A DNA stretch of 64,000 nucleotides, from NCBI GenBank assembly GCA_037968475.1, contig JBBKVO010000052.1:1-64000 (forward strand), in the 5' to 3' direction. Both the position numbers and the translations under genes were made by a program. Within the stretch, counting starts at the first letter, position 1. Each line of letters opens with the position of its first letter. The DNA comes from SB11 sp037968475 (lineage in GTDB: Bacteria > Bacteroidota > Bacteroidia > UBA8524). This document shows positions 16,932 through 26,753 of the stretch, in pieces. The notes below the pieces were generated by a model. The model did no database searches. It had not been told where the DNA came from and saw only the letters and a program-made list of their open reading frames with translations.

Positions 16932-19151
16932 ATGAAAAAAGAATTATTATTCTTATTGCACTTACTTTTCTTTAGTATTCTAAATGGTCAAATTAATCTT
17001 GTAAAAAACTATGGGTTTCAATTTGGTTTTGACAAACCAGTTTGTACTTACTGTTATTGTGGTTCTGGTACCCCTCCATTTTGTACAAACCAAAATATTG
17101 AAGCCGACATATATGATTGGGTTAATGCTGAAACTGAGGACAACTGCACATATTGCCATCCCATTGGAAAAAAACAAAATTGTCCAACATCTGACTGGGT
17201 CAATAGAGATAGCTGTCCCAGTGGACTAGAAATAACTGGTTACCCAAAACGCACTGCTTCCGATAGGTTTATTCATTTAGCACGAAATGGTTACAAACGT
17301 TATCAAGGTAGTGTAGATCCCCAAGAAAAATTTTATGAAGGTGTTCGTTCAACTTTAACGCAAGACGTACAAGGATGGACAGATTACATATTAAGAGTAA
17401 AACTAGCTGCCAAAAGTAGTGATATTGGTAATGCAAGGAGTTTAAATGTTATTTTCTCTAAGTTTGGGGATCATTGGTATCGAAAGAATGGAAATTCCAC
17501 TTTACAAGCTGGACACTTTACAATTCCTGCAAATTCCCCTCATGAATGGTACACTTTTGAAACGAAATTCAGCACCTCAATTCACAACCAAATGAAACAA
17601 ATAATTGTTATCCGCGAGAAGGGTGATGATGGGGGATATTTGTTTGTCGATAATGTAGAATTATATGAGTACTGCACAAATTTAATGCCTATACAGAAAA
17701 GATTATTTGACTCTACTGATTTGTATGATATTAATTTCAATCCTTTGCCTATGGAAGCAAAAATGGTGCATTCAGGTAGCAATGTGTCAGCACTGTTGCC
17801 AACAGGGGAAGTGGTTTGCGACCCTTTATCTAAAGTAAACTTTAAAGGAGAATGGGAAGTTCGGCTTAAAACTGGTACTAGAATAAAGCGAGGGGCTACT
17901 TTTAGAGCCTATATTGCTCCTTGCGGGGTTGTTTGCCCAATACCATCTGCCTACGTTATAGATGATACTGCTTTATGCGGGCAAAAAAACCCGTTTCATA
18001 TTGGAGGTGCTTTTCAGCCCAACACAACTTATGCGTGGACTTCTGACCAAGCAGGGGCATTAGCTTTTTTAGATGACCCAAATTCATCAGATCCCTTATT
18101 CTCTTCTCCAGTAGAAACGGGTGCATACGGTACAATTAAGTACACATTAACAGCTACAAATGGTTGTGGGCAAACACAAGTAAGAGATTTAATTATTTCT
18201 TATGATAATAACCCAGTAGATAGCCCTCACTTTGAAATCAGTAATATAATTAATTATGATTCAATAGCTTTTACACTAGATAGCATACATCCGAAAACAG
18301 AAAAAATTAAAGTTCAGATTTTAGCCTGTAATGGTGTTGATATATTGGAGGAATACGAATTTCTTAATGGTGTTGATTTTGCTTGTTGTAATTTCAATTT
18401 TAAATATACAGACTGGCTATTCCCTTGTAATTGTTATAAAATCAAAGTATCTGCAAAAAATTATTGCTTTGATACATGGGTCGATACTATTTTTAATTAT
18501 ACCACAAATCAAAGTTTAGATTTTGCTATTTTATCCAATGTGGGGTCATGCAATAAAGACCAAATATGTTTTAAAACAAAAGGTGCTACCTATATTGAAT
18601 TTGACTTTTTTAATCGTTGGGGTGAAAAAGTCAAAGGATTTAAGTCTGATGTTAATGATGATAAAATGTGTTTTAGAGTACCTGATGTCCCATCAGGTAC
18701 TTACTTTATTTCAGGGAAAATTATTGACTGTAATGGGAACTACCTAGAGTTTAATTTTGTTTTTACAGTATTCTGTTCTGATGATTTAATTTTGCCCCCT
18801 AAAGAAATAACTTATCAGCAAAACCCTAATAGCAAAACTATTGATGCTAGTAGTAAAAATATAGACAAAACTACTGAGGTTATGCCTGAAAAAATACACT
18901 ATTTAATATATCCAAACCCAACAGAAAAAGGATTTAGTATTAATTATAATACATTAAAAATGTGTGAAGCATACTTTACCTTGTATAATTCAATTGGTGA
19001 AAAGATTTTAGCCAAAAAAGAATTTATATCAGAAAAATCTATTACCAAAAACACTTTTATTGATGTCTCAAATTTAGCAAGTGGTGTTTATATACTTAAA
19101 TTTAGTATTGGTGAAGAGAGTTTTATTGAAAAAATAATTGTAGTAAATTAA
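16932..19151 (+). CDS. Large secreted Cys-rich protein with T9SS type A sorting domain
   Basis: 739 residues: signal peptide (ending NGQ), a Cys-rich segment at about 35-100 (CTYCYCGSG, CTYCHPIGK, CPTSD, CPSGLE), a jelly-roll-like domain at about 110-255 ('GYLFVDNVELYEYC' is a typical carbohydrate-binding-module end), a PKD/Ig-like region, and a C-terminal T9SS domain ('YLIYPNPTEKGFSINYNT', 'NLASGVYILKFSIGEESF'). It resembles surface proteins that bind cell-wall material or glycans. No catalytic motif is recognised. Confidence 0.8.
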   Translation: MKKELLFLLHLLFFSILNGQINLVKNYGFQFGFDKPVCTYCYCGSGTPPFCTNQNIEADIYDWVNAETEDNCTYCHPIGKKQNCPTSDWVNRDSCPSGLEITGYPKRTASDRFIHLARNGYKRYQGSVDPQEKFYEGVRSTLTQDVQGWTDYILRVKLAAKSSDIGNARSLNVIFSKFGDHWYRKNGNSTLQAGHFTIPANSPHEWYTFETKFSTSIHNQMKQIIVIREKGDDGGYLFVDNVELYEYCTNLMPIQKRLFDSTDLYDINFNPLPMEAKMVHSGSNVSALLPTGEVVCDPLSKVNFKGEWEVRLKTGTRIKRGATFRAYIAPCGVVCPIPSAYVIDDTALCGQKNPFHIGGAFQPNTTYAWTSDQAGALAFLDDPNSSDPLFSSPVETGAYGTIKYTLTATNGCGQTQVRDLIISYDNNPVDSPHFEISNIINYDSIAFTLDSIHPKTEKIKVQILACNGVDILEEYEFLNGVDFACCNFNFKYTDWLFPCNCYKIKVSAKNYCFDTWVDTIFNYTTNQSLDFAILSNVGSCNKDQICFKTKGATYIEFDFFNRWGEKVKGFKSDVNDDKMCFRVPDVPSGTYFISGKIIDCNGNYLEFNFVFTVFCSDDLILPPKEITYQQNPNSKTIDASSKNIDKTTEVMPEKIHYLIYPNPTEKGFSINYNTLKMCEAYFTLYNSIGEKILAKKEFISEKSITKNTFIDVSNLASGVYILKFSIGEESFIEKIIVVN

Positions 19152-19158
19152 TATATCT

Positions 19159-19713
19159 ATGAGATTAAGTTTTCTAATACTAATTGTACTTTTTGTTTCT
19201 TCTTGTAAAAATGAAGGGCAGGATAATGTCAAACCTGACAACAACCAAACACCTTTAGCAATGGGGAACTCATTTATCTCTTTTAACATTAATAATGAAA
19301 TATTTGAAACTGGTGGCGAACTTCAAATTGCCATAAACGGATTGCCTACAGTTTTAATTGCAAAAGCCCAAAACAGAAGAAACAAAAATGAGACAATTGG
19401 TATTGGGATGAGAACGATTGATTTAGATACTACAAAATTACCTTTCACTTTTTTTGGGGCATTTGGTTTTACTTTTCCTAATGCTGATATATTTATTCAA
19501 AGTAAAGAAGGTGATGAGTTTATTTTATACAGTATGGAATCGGACGGTAGTGGTAATGACATCACTATTACTGAACATAAAAAAGATAGTTCAATAATAG
19601 TAGGGGCATTTTCAGGTAAATTTATTAAATATAAATCAAATAAAGACTATTCTTCAAAACAATTTATTAGTGAAACATCCACATCAAATGGTAGTTTCAA
19701 AATTTTATATTGA
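19159..19713 (+). CDS. Putative lipoprotein, unknown
   Basis: 184 residues with lipobox 'VSSC' (Cys at about 16) followed by a polar Asn/Asp linker. The mature domain is beta-rich with no motif that I recognise. It lies 7 nt after the T9SS gene, so it is probably in the same operon. Confidence 0.75.
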   Translation: MRLSFLILIVLFVSSCKNEGQDNVKPDNNQTPLAMGNSFISFNINNEIFETGGELQIAINGLPTVLIAKAQNRRNKNETIGIGMRTIDLDTTKLPFTFFGAFGFTFPNADIFIQSKEGDEFILYSMESDGSGNDITITEHKKDSSIIVGAFSGKFIKYKSNKDYSSKQFISETSTSNGSFKILY

Positions 19714-19715
19714 CC

Positions 19716-20897
19716 TTACTTATTCAAAACTATCCTAAATACGGTACCCTTGCCCAAAACACTGGCTTTTACAAATATATGGCCTTTGTGATAACTTTCT
19801 ACAATGCGCTTTACTAGCGATAAGCCCAAACCCCAACCACGTTTTTTGGTGGTGAAACCGGGCTTAAATACTGTTTTAAATTGTGATGAAGTGATGCCTT
19901 TGCCTGTATCGTACACATCAATATACAACTTGGTGCGGGTTTCGGTAAGCACAAAATCAATACTTCCCTTGCCATCCATAGCATCAATAGCATTTTTGCA
20001 CAGGTTTTCTATCACCCACTCAAAAAGGGGAATATTTACCTTTGCCTCGGGGTGTTCGGCTTTGGCAGAATTTATAGTAAAGTTTACTTTGTTTGATACT
20101 CTATTGCTAAGGTAGCCTACGGCTTTGTTTAGCACCTGCTCCATATTTTCGGTTTTCAATACAGGGTCAGAACCTATTTTAGAAAAACGTTCGGTAACCA
20201 TTTCCAATCGCCGCACATCGTGTTCCATTTCATCAATCAACTGTTCATCCACCTTGCCCTCTGATGTTCTAAATAAATCTATCCAAGCCAAAAGCGATGA
20301 TATAGGTGTACCCAATTGGTGGGCGGTTTCCTTTGCCAACCCCACCCATACACGGTTTTGTTCGCTACGTCGCGATGCATTAAAAGCAAGATACGAAACC
20401 AACAAAAACAAGCTAATAAGAGCCATTTGATAAATAGGGAACGTTTTTAATTGGGTAAGCAGGGTAGAGTTTTCGTAATGAATATACTGCTTGTCTTCTT
20501 CCGAAAAATCTATCACAATAGGGTCGGTACCGTTTTGCCGCATCTCCTTCAGTTTCTTCTCTTGATATTTAGCGTCATTAGCCAACCGAGTAGAATCAAG
20601 ATTTATGTATGATAATATCTGCCCTTCCATATTGGTCATAATAGCAGGTATAGTAGTGTTCTTCTTCCCCAAATCGAGACAAAAAATATTAGCTTCGTTT
20701 ATAAAGCTACTTACTGCTTCATCATCACCGTCATAATCAACAGAATAGGTAAGCAGTTTTGTAGCCCTTGCCCAAACCTCCATATTATGTTTCTCTTGTT
20801 CGGCCAATTTCCCCGCAAGTTTTTGGGTATATAGCAATGAGAAGAGGGCTATACAAATGGCAAACAACATTAATAATATTTTCCAAATTCTTTTCAC
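19716..20897 (-). CDS. Sensor histidine kinase
   Basis: About 393 residues. A first transmembrane helix ('ILLMLFAICIALFSLLY'), a periplasmic sensor stretch of about 120 residues and a second helix ('FPIYQMALISLFLLVSYLAF') precede the kinase core: H-box 'LAKETAHQLGTPISSLLAWI', N-box 'ENLCKNAIDAM', G1 'DVYDTGKGI' and G2 'GWGLGLSLVKRIVE'. No response regulator is adjacent, so the partner is elsewhere. The GTG at 20897 is preferred over a TTG at 20924, because on the minus strand TAATTTTG (20929-20922) fits the -7 box and covers the TTG; the start remains uncertain. Confidence 0.9.
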   Translation of the reverse strand: MKRIWKILLMLFAICIALFSLLYTQKLAGKLAEQEKHNMEVWARATKLLTYSVDYDGDDEAVSSFINEANIFCLDLGKKNTTIPAIMTNMEGQILSYINLDSTRLANDAKYQEKKLKEMRQNGTDPIVIDFSEEDKQYIHYENSTLLTQLKTFPIYQMALISLFLLVSYLAFNASRRSEQNRVWVGLAKETAHQLGTPISSLLAWIDLFRTSEGKVDEQLIDEMEHDVRRLEMVTERFSKIGSDPVLKTENMEQVLNKAVGYLSNRVSNKVNFTINSAKAEHPEAKVNIPLFEWVIENLCKNAIDAMDGKGSIDFVLTETRTKLYIDVYDTGKGITSSQFKTVFKPGFTTKKRGWGLGLSLVKRIVESYHKGHIFVKASVLGKGTVFRIVLNK

Positions 20898-21015
20898 AAT
20901 GTTCTCTATTATGGTATCGTACAAAATTAATCCTTTTTTAACGAGGCATTGCAGGGCAATGTTTTGTGGGTTTTGCTATTTTTTTGTTTGATTAGCTTTT
21001 ATTTGCCATAGCAAT

Positions 21016-21762
21016 ATGATTTTAGAAACCACACTTAACGGTAAGAAAATAAGTTTTGACAGCCAAAAGGGCATTGAGCTTACTTTGCCAGTGCAGCAAG
21101 GCCCTGATACAGTAAACGCTTATTATATACCCGACGCGCAAATAGTGCCGTTTAATGCAGGCGGTTTTGTAGGCTCGGTGCAGCAAGGCGGCGGTTGTAA
21201 CTGCGAGGATATTAAGTTTAATGCACATGGCAACGGCACACATACCGAGTGTGTGGGACATATAAGCCGCGAGCGGATTGCATTGCACCATTGCCTGAAA
21301 GAGTTTTTATTTTTGGCTGAATTAATAAGCATAACACCCGAAACTGCACCCAACGGTGATAGAATTGTTACGCAACAACAAGTTGAAGCGACAAAAAAAG
21401 CCAATCATCCTGCGTTGGTTATCCGCACATTGCCGAATACTGAAAATAAAACTACCAAAAGATATAGTGGCACAAACCCAACGTACATAAGTAAAGAAGC
21501 TGCCCAATGGCTGCGCGAAAATGGGGTGGAGCATTTGCTGATTGATACCCCGTCGGTTGACCGTGAGGAAGATGAGGGCGAATTGGCAGCACACCATGCT
21601 TTTTGGCATTATCCTGAAAACACAAGACTAAACAGCACCATTACTGAGCTTATTTATGCCCCCGAAAGTGTACACGACGGGCAATATATACTAAACATAT
21701 TGGTAGGTGCTTTTGATAGCGATGCCAGCCCTTCACGCATAATTCTATACTCTTTTAATTAG
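21016..21762 (+). CDS. Cyclase-family (kynurenine formamidase-like) hydrolase
   Basis: 248 residues of the metal-dependent 'putative cyclase' fold. 'FNAHGNGTHTECVGHI' is the HxGTHxDxPxH-type metal site, with Glu-Cys where Asp-x-Pro is common. 'HLLIDTPSVDREEDEGELAA' then 'HHAFWH' is the second conserved block. Members hydrolyse N-formylkynurenine or related amides, but the substrate here cannot be told. No other tryptophan-degradation gene is adjacent. Confidence 0.8.
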   Translation: MILETTLNGKKISFDSQKGIELTLPVQQGPDTVNAYYIPDAQIVPFNAGGFVGSVQQGGGCNCEDIKFNAHGNGTHTECVGHISRERIALHHCLKEFLFLAELISITPETAPNGDRIVTQQQVEATKKANHPALVIRTLPNTENKTTKRYSGTNPTYISKEAAQWLRENGVEHLLIDTPSVDREEDEGELAAHHAFWHYPENTRLNSTITELIYAPESVHDGQYILNILVGAFDSDASPSRIILYSFN

Positions 21763-21870
21763 TTGCAGGTTGTTGATTGTCTGCCAAAACCGTGCTTTTA
21801 TCAAAAAAACAGATCGCATATTAATATGTGCAACTACTTTTGTTTAACAAATTATTACTTAAGAAAGAAT

Positions 21871-23448
21871 ATGAACAGGAAACACTATGTATTAACGCTG
21901 CTTTTTGCTTTTGTATTTGCAGCATCATACGCCCAGCCTAAAAACTGGTTTAACCTTGACCTTGAAAAAGACTCGATTTTTGGTGTAAGCACAGAGCGTG
22001 CATACGGCTTGCTGAAAGGTCGCGAATCGAAAACAGTTATTGTAGCAGTAATTGATGGTGGTACTGATGACAAACACGAAGATTTGAAGGATGTACTTTG
22101 GGTAAATGCCAAAGAAATACCCGGAAACGGTGTTGATGATGATAAAAATGGCTATGTGGATGATATACACGGCTGGAATTTTATTGGCGGTAGTGATGGC
22201 AACGTGGGCGATGATACCTATGAGGTAACTCGTCTGTATAGCAAATATTCTCGCTTATACGATGGTGCAAATACCGATACGCTTACAAAAGCTGAAAAGA
22301 AAGAGTATGCCTACTATACTAAAGAGGTGAAACCTGCCTTTTTAGAAAAATACTACGAGGCTGCCAATAATTACTTTAGAATAACTGCCATAAGCAATGC
22401 TATTGACAATATTGAAGCGGCTATGGATGGCAAAGAAATAAATGCTGAAAACCTAAAAAAATATCAACCCAAAAACGACGATGAAGAATTTGCCTTATTA
22501 AACATGATTAGGTTTATAGGTTTTGGTATGACGGTTGAAGATATTAGAGCCCAATTTACCAGTATTATAGGCCACTACAAAGAAAATGTTGATGTTAGCT
22601 TTAATACATCATTTAACCCACGCAAAATTGTTGGTGATAACTATGATGATGCAACAGAACGCATTTATGGCAACAACGATTATAAAGGTCCTGATGCTGG
22701 ACACGGAACGCACGTGGCAGGTATTATAGCTGCTACACGCAACAACGGTATTGGTATTGATGGTGTAGCTGATAATGTGCAAATAATGATTATACGTGTA
22801 GTGCCTAATGGTGATGAGCGCGATAAAGACGTTGCCAACGGTATACGCTACGCTGTAGATAACGGTGCAAGTGTTATAAACATGAGCTTTGGTAAAGCAT
22901 TTAAATACGACAAAGAAGCAGTTGATGAGGCTATAAAATATGCTGCGTCTAAAGATGTATTATTGGTACATGCTGCCGGTAACGAAGCAAAAAACACTGA
23001 TGTAGAAGACAATTTCCCTACGGATGATTTTGAAAAAGGCGGTGTGGCTAAAAACTGGTTGGAGATTGGTGCTTGTAGCTGGACTAATGATGCAGGACTG
23101 CCTGCTGAGTTTAGTAACTACGGTAAAAAGAATGTGGATGTATTTGCTCCCGGTGTTGAAATAGAATCTACTACGCCTGATGATAAATATGCTGCATTTA
23201 GTGGCACAAGTATGGCCTCGCCGGTAACTGCGGGTGTGTGCGCGCTTATCCGTTCATACTTCCCTACTCTTACTGCCGAGCAAGTAAAAACTATTATAAT
23301 GAAATCGGTTACGCCTGTTACTATAAAAGTAAACAAGCCGGGTACCGAAACAGAAGTGAAAATGAAAGACCTTTGTATTACAGGTGGTGTTGTAAATGCT
23401 TACAATGCTGTTGAGCTAGCCATGAAAACTAAAGGCAAAAAGAAATAA
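21871..23448 (+). CDS. S8 subtilisin-like serine peptidase, exported
   Basis: 525 residues from the ATG at 21871, which starts a signal peptide ending SYAQ; the upstream in-frame ATG at 21763 would bury it. The catalytic triad is visible: Asp62 (VAVIDGGTDD), His278 (GHGTHVAGI) and Ser447 (SGTSMASP), with oxyanion Asn371 (HAAGNEAKN). Between Asp and His there are over 200 residues, including a helical segment at about 120-240, far longer than in classical subtilisins. There is no T9SS domain and no inhibitor-type propeptide. Likely a periplasmic or surface protease. Confidence 0.93.
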   Translation: MNRKHYVLTLLFAFVFAASYAQPKNWFNLDLEKDSIFGVSTERAYGLLKGRESKTVIVAVIDGGTDDKHEDLKDVLWVNAKEIPGNGVDDDKNGYVDDIHGWNFIGGSDGNVGDDTYEVTRLYSKYSRLYDGANTDTLTKAEKKEYAYYTKEVKPAFLEKYYEAANNYFRITAISNAIDNIEAAMDGKEINAENLKKYQPKNDDEEFALLNMIRFIGFGMTVEDIRAQFTSIIGHYKENVDVSFNTSFNPRKIVGDNYDDATERIYGNNDYKGPDAGHGTHVAGIIAATRNNGIGIDGVADNVQIMIIRVVPNGDERDKDVANGIRYAVDNGASVINMSFGKAFKYDKEAVDEAIKYAASKDVLLVHAAGNEAKNTDVEDNFPTDDFEKGGVAKNWLEIGACSWTNDAGLPAEFSNYGKKNVDVFAPGVEIESTTPDDKYAAFSGTSMASPVTAGVCALIRSYFPTLTAEQVKTIIMKSVTPVTIKVNKPGTETEVKMKDLCITGGVVNAYNAVELAMKTKGKKK

Positions 23449-23479
23449 CGCTAATTTTTGATTAGACCATTTTTGATTG

Positions 23480-23505
23480 GGCTGCCTGCAAAGGCAGCCT
23501 TTTTT
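23480..23505 (+). terminator. Intrinsic terminator of the subtilisin gene
   Basis: Hairpin GGCTGCC (23480-23486) / GGCAGCC (23493-23499) with loop TGCAAA, followed by six T. It begins 32 nt after the stop codon. Confidence 0.85.
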
Positions 23506-23581
23506 ATTTTAACCTCGGGTTAAGAAACATACATTTTGGCTTAATGGACATTTTTTGTGTTTCAATACTGTTATCTCATCT

Positions 23582-23636
23582 ATTAAAAGCTGGCTCGAGC
23601 GTCCGCTCGTGCCGAAAATAATAGAGCGTCCGCTCG
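23582..23636 (+). repeat. REP-like palindromic repeat, copy 3
   Basis: Forward copy of the ~50-nt family with TTAAAAGCTGG, two GAGCGTCCGCTC palindromes and spacer GTGCCGAAAATAATA. It lies between the convergent subtilisin and M23 genes. Confidence 0.88.
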
Positions 23637-23872
23637 ACAGTATGTTATTGGTGGTTCTTTTCATCCCCCTACCCCTCTTCGCTCACGCAACTTATAGTTC
23701 GACTCCGCTCACTATACAACCCACAAGAGGGACAGCGCAGGGCTATAATTTTTGGCAAATATGTTTAGCGTAATGGTAAGGCTTTCCTTCTTGCTCAGTA
23801 AACCTTAGTAAAGTAGAAGAGCGACGAATTTGTTGCCTGTTGATTTTATGTTTTTCTCAACCCTAGCTCACG
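23637..23872. other. Dispersed-repeat remainder of the 23449-23872 intergenic region
   Basis: No coding region. It carries 'TTTTCATCCCCCTACCCC', which also follows the REP copy near 30400, and an inverted copy of the GAGCGGAGTCGAACTATAAG block seen near 708. REP and flank seem to travel as a composite. Confidence 0.5.
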
Positions 23873-24877
23873 TTATTTTAATCTAAGCCGTTGTCCAGCA
23901 CGGATAATAGAGTTTCGTTTCAAACCATTCAGTTGACAAAGACGAGTAATAGTAGTGCCATTTCTAACGGCTATATCCGACAGGGTATCTCCACGACGAA
24001 CTGTATAGTATTTTGACCCTTTTGAAGAGGTTGAACCTCCTTTTTTGCTTTTAGAGCTTCCTTTACTATACTTGGTATGCTTTAAATGGTCGAAATAGTT
24101 TTTATCAATATAAATGGTATCGTTAATCAGTTGACCCTTTTCAAAATCTATAATTTTAGTAGCATCAAAGGGCATCCCTTTAAAACGTACTTCAAAATGT
24201 AAGTGGCTACCATAAGAGTGCCCTGTGTTTCCTCCCAAACCAATAGGGTCGCCTGCACGCACCGTCATACCCGGTTTGGTTAGCAATTTGCTAAAGTGAG
24301 CATATATGGTTTCTAAACCATTGTAATGGCGCACCACCACCACATAGCCGTAGCTACTGCTAAATTGTGCTATGCGTACTATACCGTCAAAGGCTGAGTA
24401 TACAGGGTCGCCCGTGTAAAGTTTTACATCTGTTCCAAAGTGCATACGTCCGCGACGACGGCGCATTTTTCTATACCCAAAACTTGAGGTTACGTAGCCA
24501 AAGCAAGGCGGATGAAAATAGCAATCGTTTCCATCTTGCAATACTATCAAAGTAGTATCGCTTATCAGATTTATATCTTGCTCGTATACGTGTATACGCT
24601 TGGTATCCCACACAGGGTATAGGTTTTGTGCAGGGATTAAAGTTGTATCAAAATAATAGCCTATGGTGCTTAGGTAATCATCAAAAGTAGAGTCAGGCTC
24701 TACCTCGTCGCCTACTTCATCCTCTTCATCACTTTCGTGCTCATGCTCATCAGTCTCTTCTTGTTTTGGCTTAGGTTTATCCCCTTGCTTCACTTGTCCC
24801 CACAAGGGATTAAGCACCCCTGCAAAGGCAATAATTAAAACACTTAAAAATAATTTATACAAGTTTCCTACTCTCAT
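23873..24877 (-). CDS. M23-family peptidoglycan endopeptidase with LysM domain
   Basis: 334 residues: signal peptide (ending PLWGQ), an acidic Glu/Asp-rich linker (about 30-65), an M23 (LytM/lysostaphin) domain with zinc motifs 'HFGTD' and 'GSHLHFEV', and a C-terminal LysM domain ('YTVRRGDTLSDIAVRNGTT' through 'IRAGQRLRLK'). All zinc ligands are present, so it is likely active on peptidoglycan cross-links and anchored by LysM. Its start overlaps the end of ribF by 23 nt, indicating an operon. Confidence 0.93.
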   Translation of the reverse strand: MRVGNLYKLFLSVLIIAFAGVLNPLWGQVKQGDKPKPKQEETDEHEHESDEEDEVGDEVEPDSTFDDYLSTIGYYFDTTLIPAQNLYPVWDTKRIHVYEQDINLISDTTLIVLQDGNDCYFHPPCFGYVTSSFGYRKMRRRRGRMHFGTDVKLYTGDPVYSAFDGIVRIAQFSSSYGYVVVVRHYNGLETIYAHFSKLLTKPGMTVRAGDPIGLGGNTGHSYGSHLHFEVRFKGMPFDATKIIDFEKGQLINDTIYIDKNYFDHLKHTKYSKGSSKSKKGGSTSSKGSKYYTVRRGDTLSDIAVRNGTTITRLCQLNGLKRNSIIRAGQRLRLK

Positions 24878-25805
24878 TCGTATTCAAAATATTTAAAGCC
24901 GTTGCTTTGTCGTTTTGCAACTGTGCTATCAGGCTATCCACCCCATCAAATTTCATTTCACTTCGTATGCGCGATACAAATTCAATTTTCACATCCTTGC
25001 CATATATATCCTTGTCAAACCCAAAAATATTTACTTCAAAAGCATGGCTGCGATTATCAAACGTAGGCTGGTTACCAATATTTGCCATACCACCATAGGT
25101 TTGCCCGTGTACGGTTGCTTTTATAGCATAAACTCCGTCGCCGGGTATTAATTTATAAGTTTGCGAAACAAAAATATTAGCTGTGGGAAAGCCTATTTTT
25201 TTTCCCAAGCTATTGCCTGCAACTACCTTGCCACTAACCGGATAACTATACCCCAAATAGCGAGTAGCAGTTTCTACATCTCCATGCGTAAGTGCATTAC
25301 GTATTTTGGTAGAACTAACGGTAATATCGTCAATATCTTGTGGTGATATTTCTTCTACCTCAAATTTAAATTCACCTCCAAACTGGCGCAAATCATCCAT
25401 ACTGCCCTCGCGGTTTTTCCCAAAGCGGTGGTCGTAGCCTATTACAAGGGTTTTAACACCAACTTTCTCCACCAATACATCACGTACAAATTGCAACGAA
25501 GTTTGGCGTGAAAATTCTTTGGTAAAAGGTATTATCAGCAAATGGTCAATACCTGCTTTGGCCAAATGTTCTATTTTTTCGTCCTCAGTGTGTAATAGTC
25601 GCAGTTGGTTATCATCAGGCTGCAATACCATACGCGGGTGAGGGAAAAAAGTAAGCAGTGCTGTTTCGCCTTGCTTTTGGGCAGCTATATTGCCCAAACG
25701 TTCTATAATTTTTTGGTGGCCTATATGTACACCATCAAACGTGCCTTGTGTAACCACTGCATGGGGCAATGGTGAAAACTCATCAAGGCTTTTATATACT
25801 TTCAT
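24855..25805 (-). CDS. ribF: Bifunctional riboflavin kinase / FAD synthetase
   Basis: 316 residues, normal length. The N-terminal nucleotidyltransferase shows 'GTFDGVHIGHQKII' (HIGH-type motif) and 'TVSSTKIRNAL'. The C-terminal flavokinase shows 'GKKIGFPTANI' and 'GVYAIKATVHGQTYGGMANI'. It makes FMN and then FAD in the cytoplasm. In Bacteroidota ribF often lies near truB; here tag and a REP-associated transposase sit between them. Confidence 0.96.
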   Translation of the reverse strand: MKVYKSLDEFSPLPHAVVTQGTFDGVHIGHQKIIERLGNIAAQKQGETALLTFFPHPRMVLQPDDNQLRLLHTEDEKIEHLAKAGIDHLLIIPFTKEFSRQTSLQFVRDVLVEKVGVKTLVIGYDHRFGKNREGSMDDLRQFGGEFKFEVEEISPQDIDDITVSSTKIRNALTHGDVETATRYLGYSYPVSGKVVAGNSLGKKIGFPTANIFVSQTYKLIPGDGVYAIKATVHGQTYGGMANIGNQPTFDNRSHAFEVNIFGFDKDIYGKDVKIEFVSRIRSEMKFDGVDSLIAQLQNDKATALNILNTNESRKLV

Positions 25806-25836
25806 TAAGTAGAATGTGCAGAAATGTACTGCAAAT

Positions 25837-26406
25837 TTAAGGCATATTGTTGAGTTGATGGTAACGGAAACAATCTATACTGTGGTCGTTTATCATTCCT
25901 GCGGCTTGCATATAGGCATAGCAGATGGTGCTGCCCACAAATTTAAAGCCTTCTTTTTGCAAGGCCGCGCTCATAGCATCACTTTCAGCGGTACGGGCAG
26001 GCACATCATTCCTGTTCTCCCAACTGTTTTGTATAGTGGTATTACCTGTAAATTGCCATATATAGACATCAAAACTGCCGTGTTGTTGCTGTATGCGTAA
26101 AAAATGTTGTGCATTGCCAATGGTAGCTGCTATTTTTTGTTTGTTACGAATAATACCTGCATCAGCCAATAAACGGGCGGTATCTTCATCATTATACAAG
26201 GCTATTTTTTTAGGGTTGAACCCATCAAACGCATTGCGAAAGTTTTCGCGTTTGTACAATACGGTACGCCAACTAAGCCCTGCCTGAAAGGCATCGAGCA
26301 CTAAAAACTCAAAATGTTTATTATCATTATGAACAGGCACGCCCCACTCGTGGTCGTGATAGTCGTTCATCAAAGGGTCGTTATTTGTCCATTGGCAGCG
26401 ATGCAT
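25837..26406 (-). CDS. tag: DNA-3-methyladenine glycosylase I
   Basis: 189 residues; excises 3-methyladenine from alkylated DNA. The zinc ligands match the E. coli Tag numbering exactly (Cys4, His17, His175, Cys179), and 'AFQAGLSWRTVLYKRENFR' is the family signature. The position of the E. coli catalytic Glu38 is Asp38 here, a conservative change. It ends 31 nt upstream of the ribF start. Confidence 0.96.
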   Translation of the reverse strand: MHRCQWTNNDPLMNDYHDHEWGVPVHNDNKHFEFLVLDAFQAGLSWRTVLYKRENFRNAFDGFNPKKIALYNDEDTARLLADAGIIRNKQKIAATIGNAQHFLRIQQQHGSFDVYIWQFTGNTTIQNSWENRNDVPARTAESDAMSAALQKEGFKFVGSTICYAYMQAAGMINDHSIDCFRYHQLNNMP

Positions 26407-26699
26407 ACTGCAAAATAGTGAAAGTGGGTTGTATTTGAGCTATTGGTCGGGTTAAAACCCGACGCTATTCATACCTAACGGATAAATATTTAATGTAAGT
26501 TCAACATAATAGATTGTCGAACACTTTGTTTATGAGTATGTTAATGTTTTTTAAATAGGATTAAAAACCTATTCTATCAAAATTACAGCCCACAAGACGA
26601 CTTAAGTCGTCTTGTGGGCTGTAAAAGTAACAGCAGTGGGTTTTAACCCGCTGTAAATGGAGTTTCTTATCCCGTTCACGTTATTTAATACACAACAAT
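26407..26699. repeat. Intergenic palindromes including a perfect 42-nt palindrome
   Basis: Together with the adjacent REP copy this forms a 347-nt non-coding stretch. GTCGGGTT-AA-AACCCGAC lies at 26446-26463 and belongs to the GGTTAAAACC family seen at 1 and 30433. A perfect 21+21-nt palindrome with no loop lies at 26583-26624, centred on CTTAAG, with arms beginning TTACAGCCCACAAG. GGGTTTTAACCC lies near 26638. No coding region is seen. Confidence 0.7.
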
Positions 26700-26750
26700 G
26701 CTGGCTCGAGCGTCCGCTCGTGCCCAAAATATAGAAGCGTCCGCTTCGGC
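26700..26750 (+). repeat. REP-like palindromic repeat, copy 4 (RAYT 3' flank)
   Basis: Forward copy ending 3 nt from the RAYT stop codon at 26754. The second palindrome is varied (GAAGCGTCCGCTTC) with compensatory changes. It forms an inverted pair with copy 5. Confidence 0.9.
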
Positions 26751-26753
26751 GAA

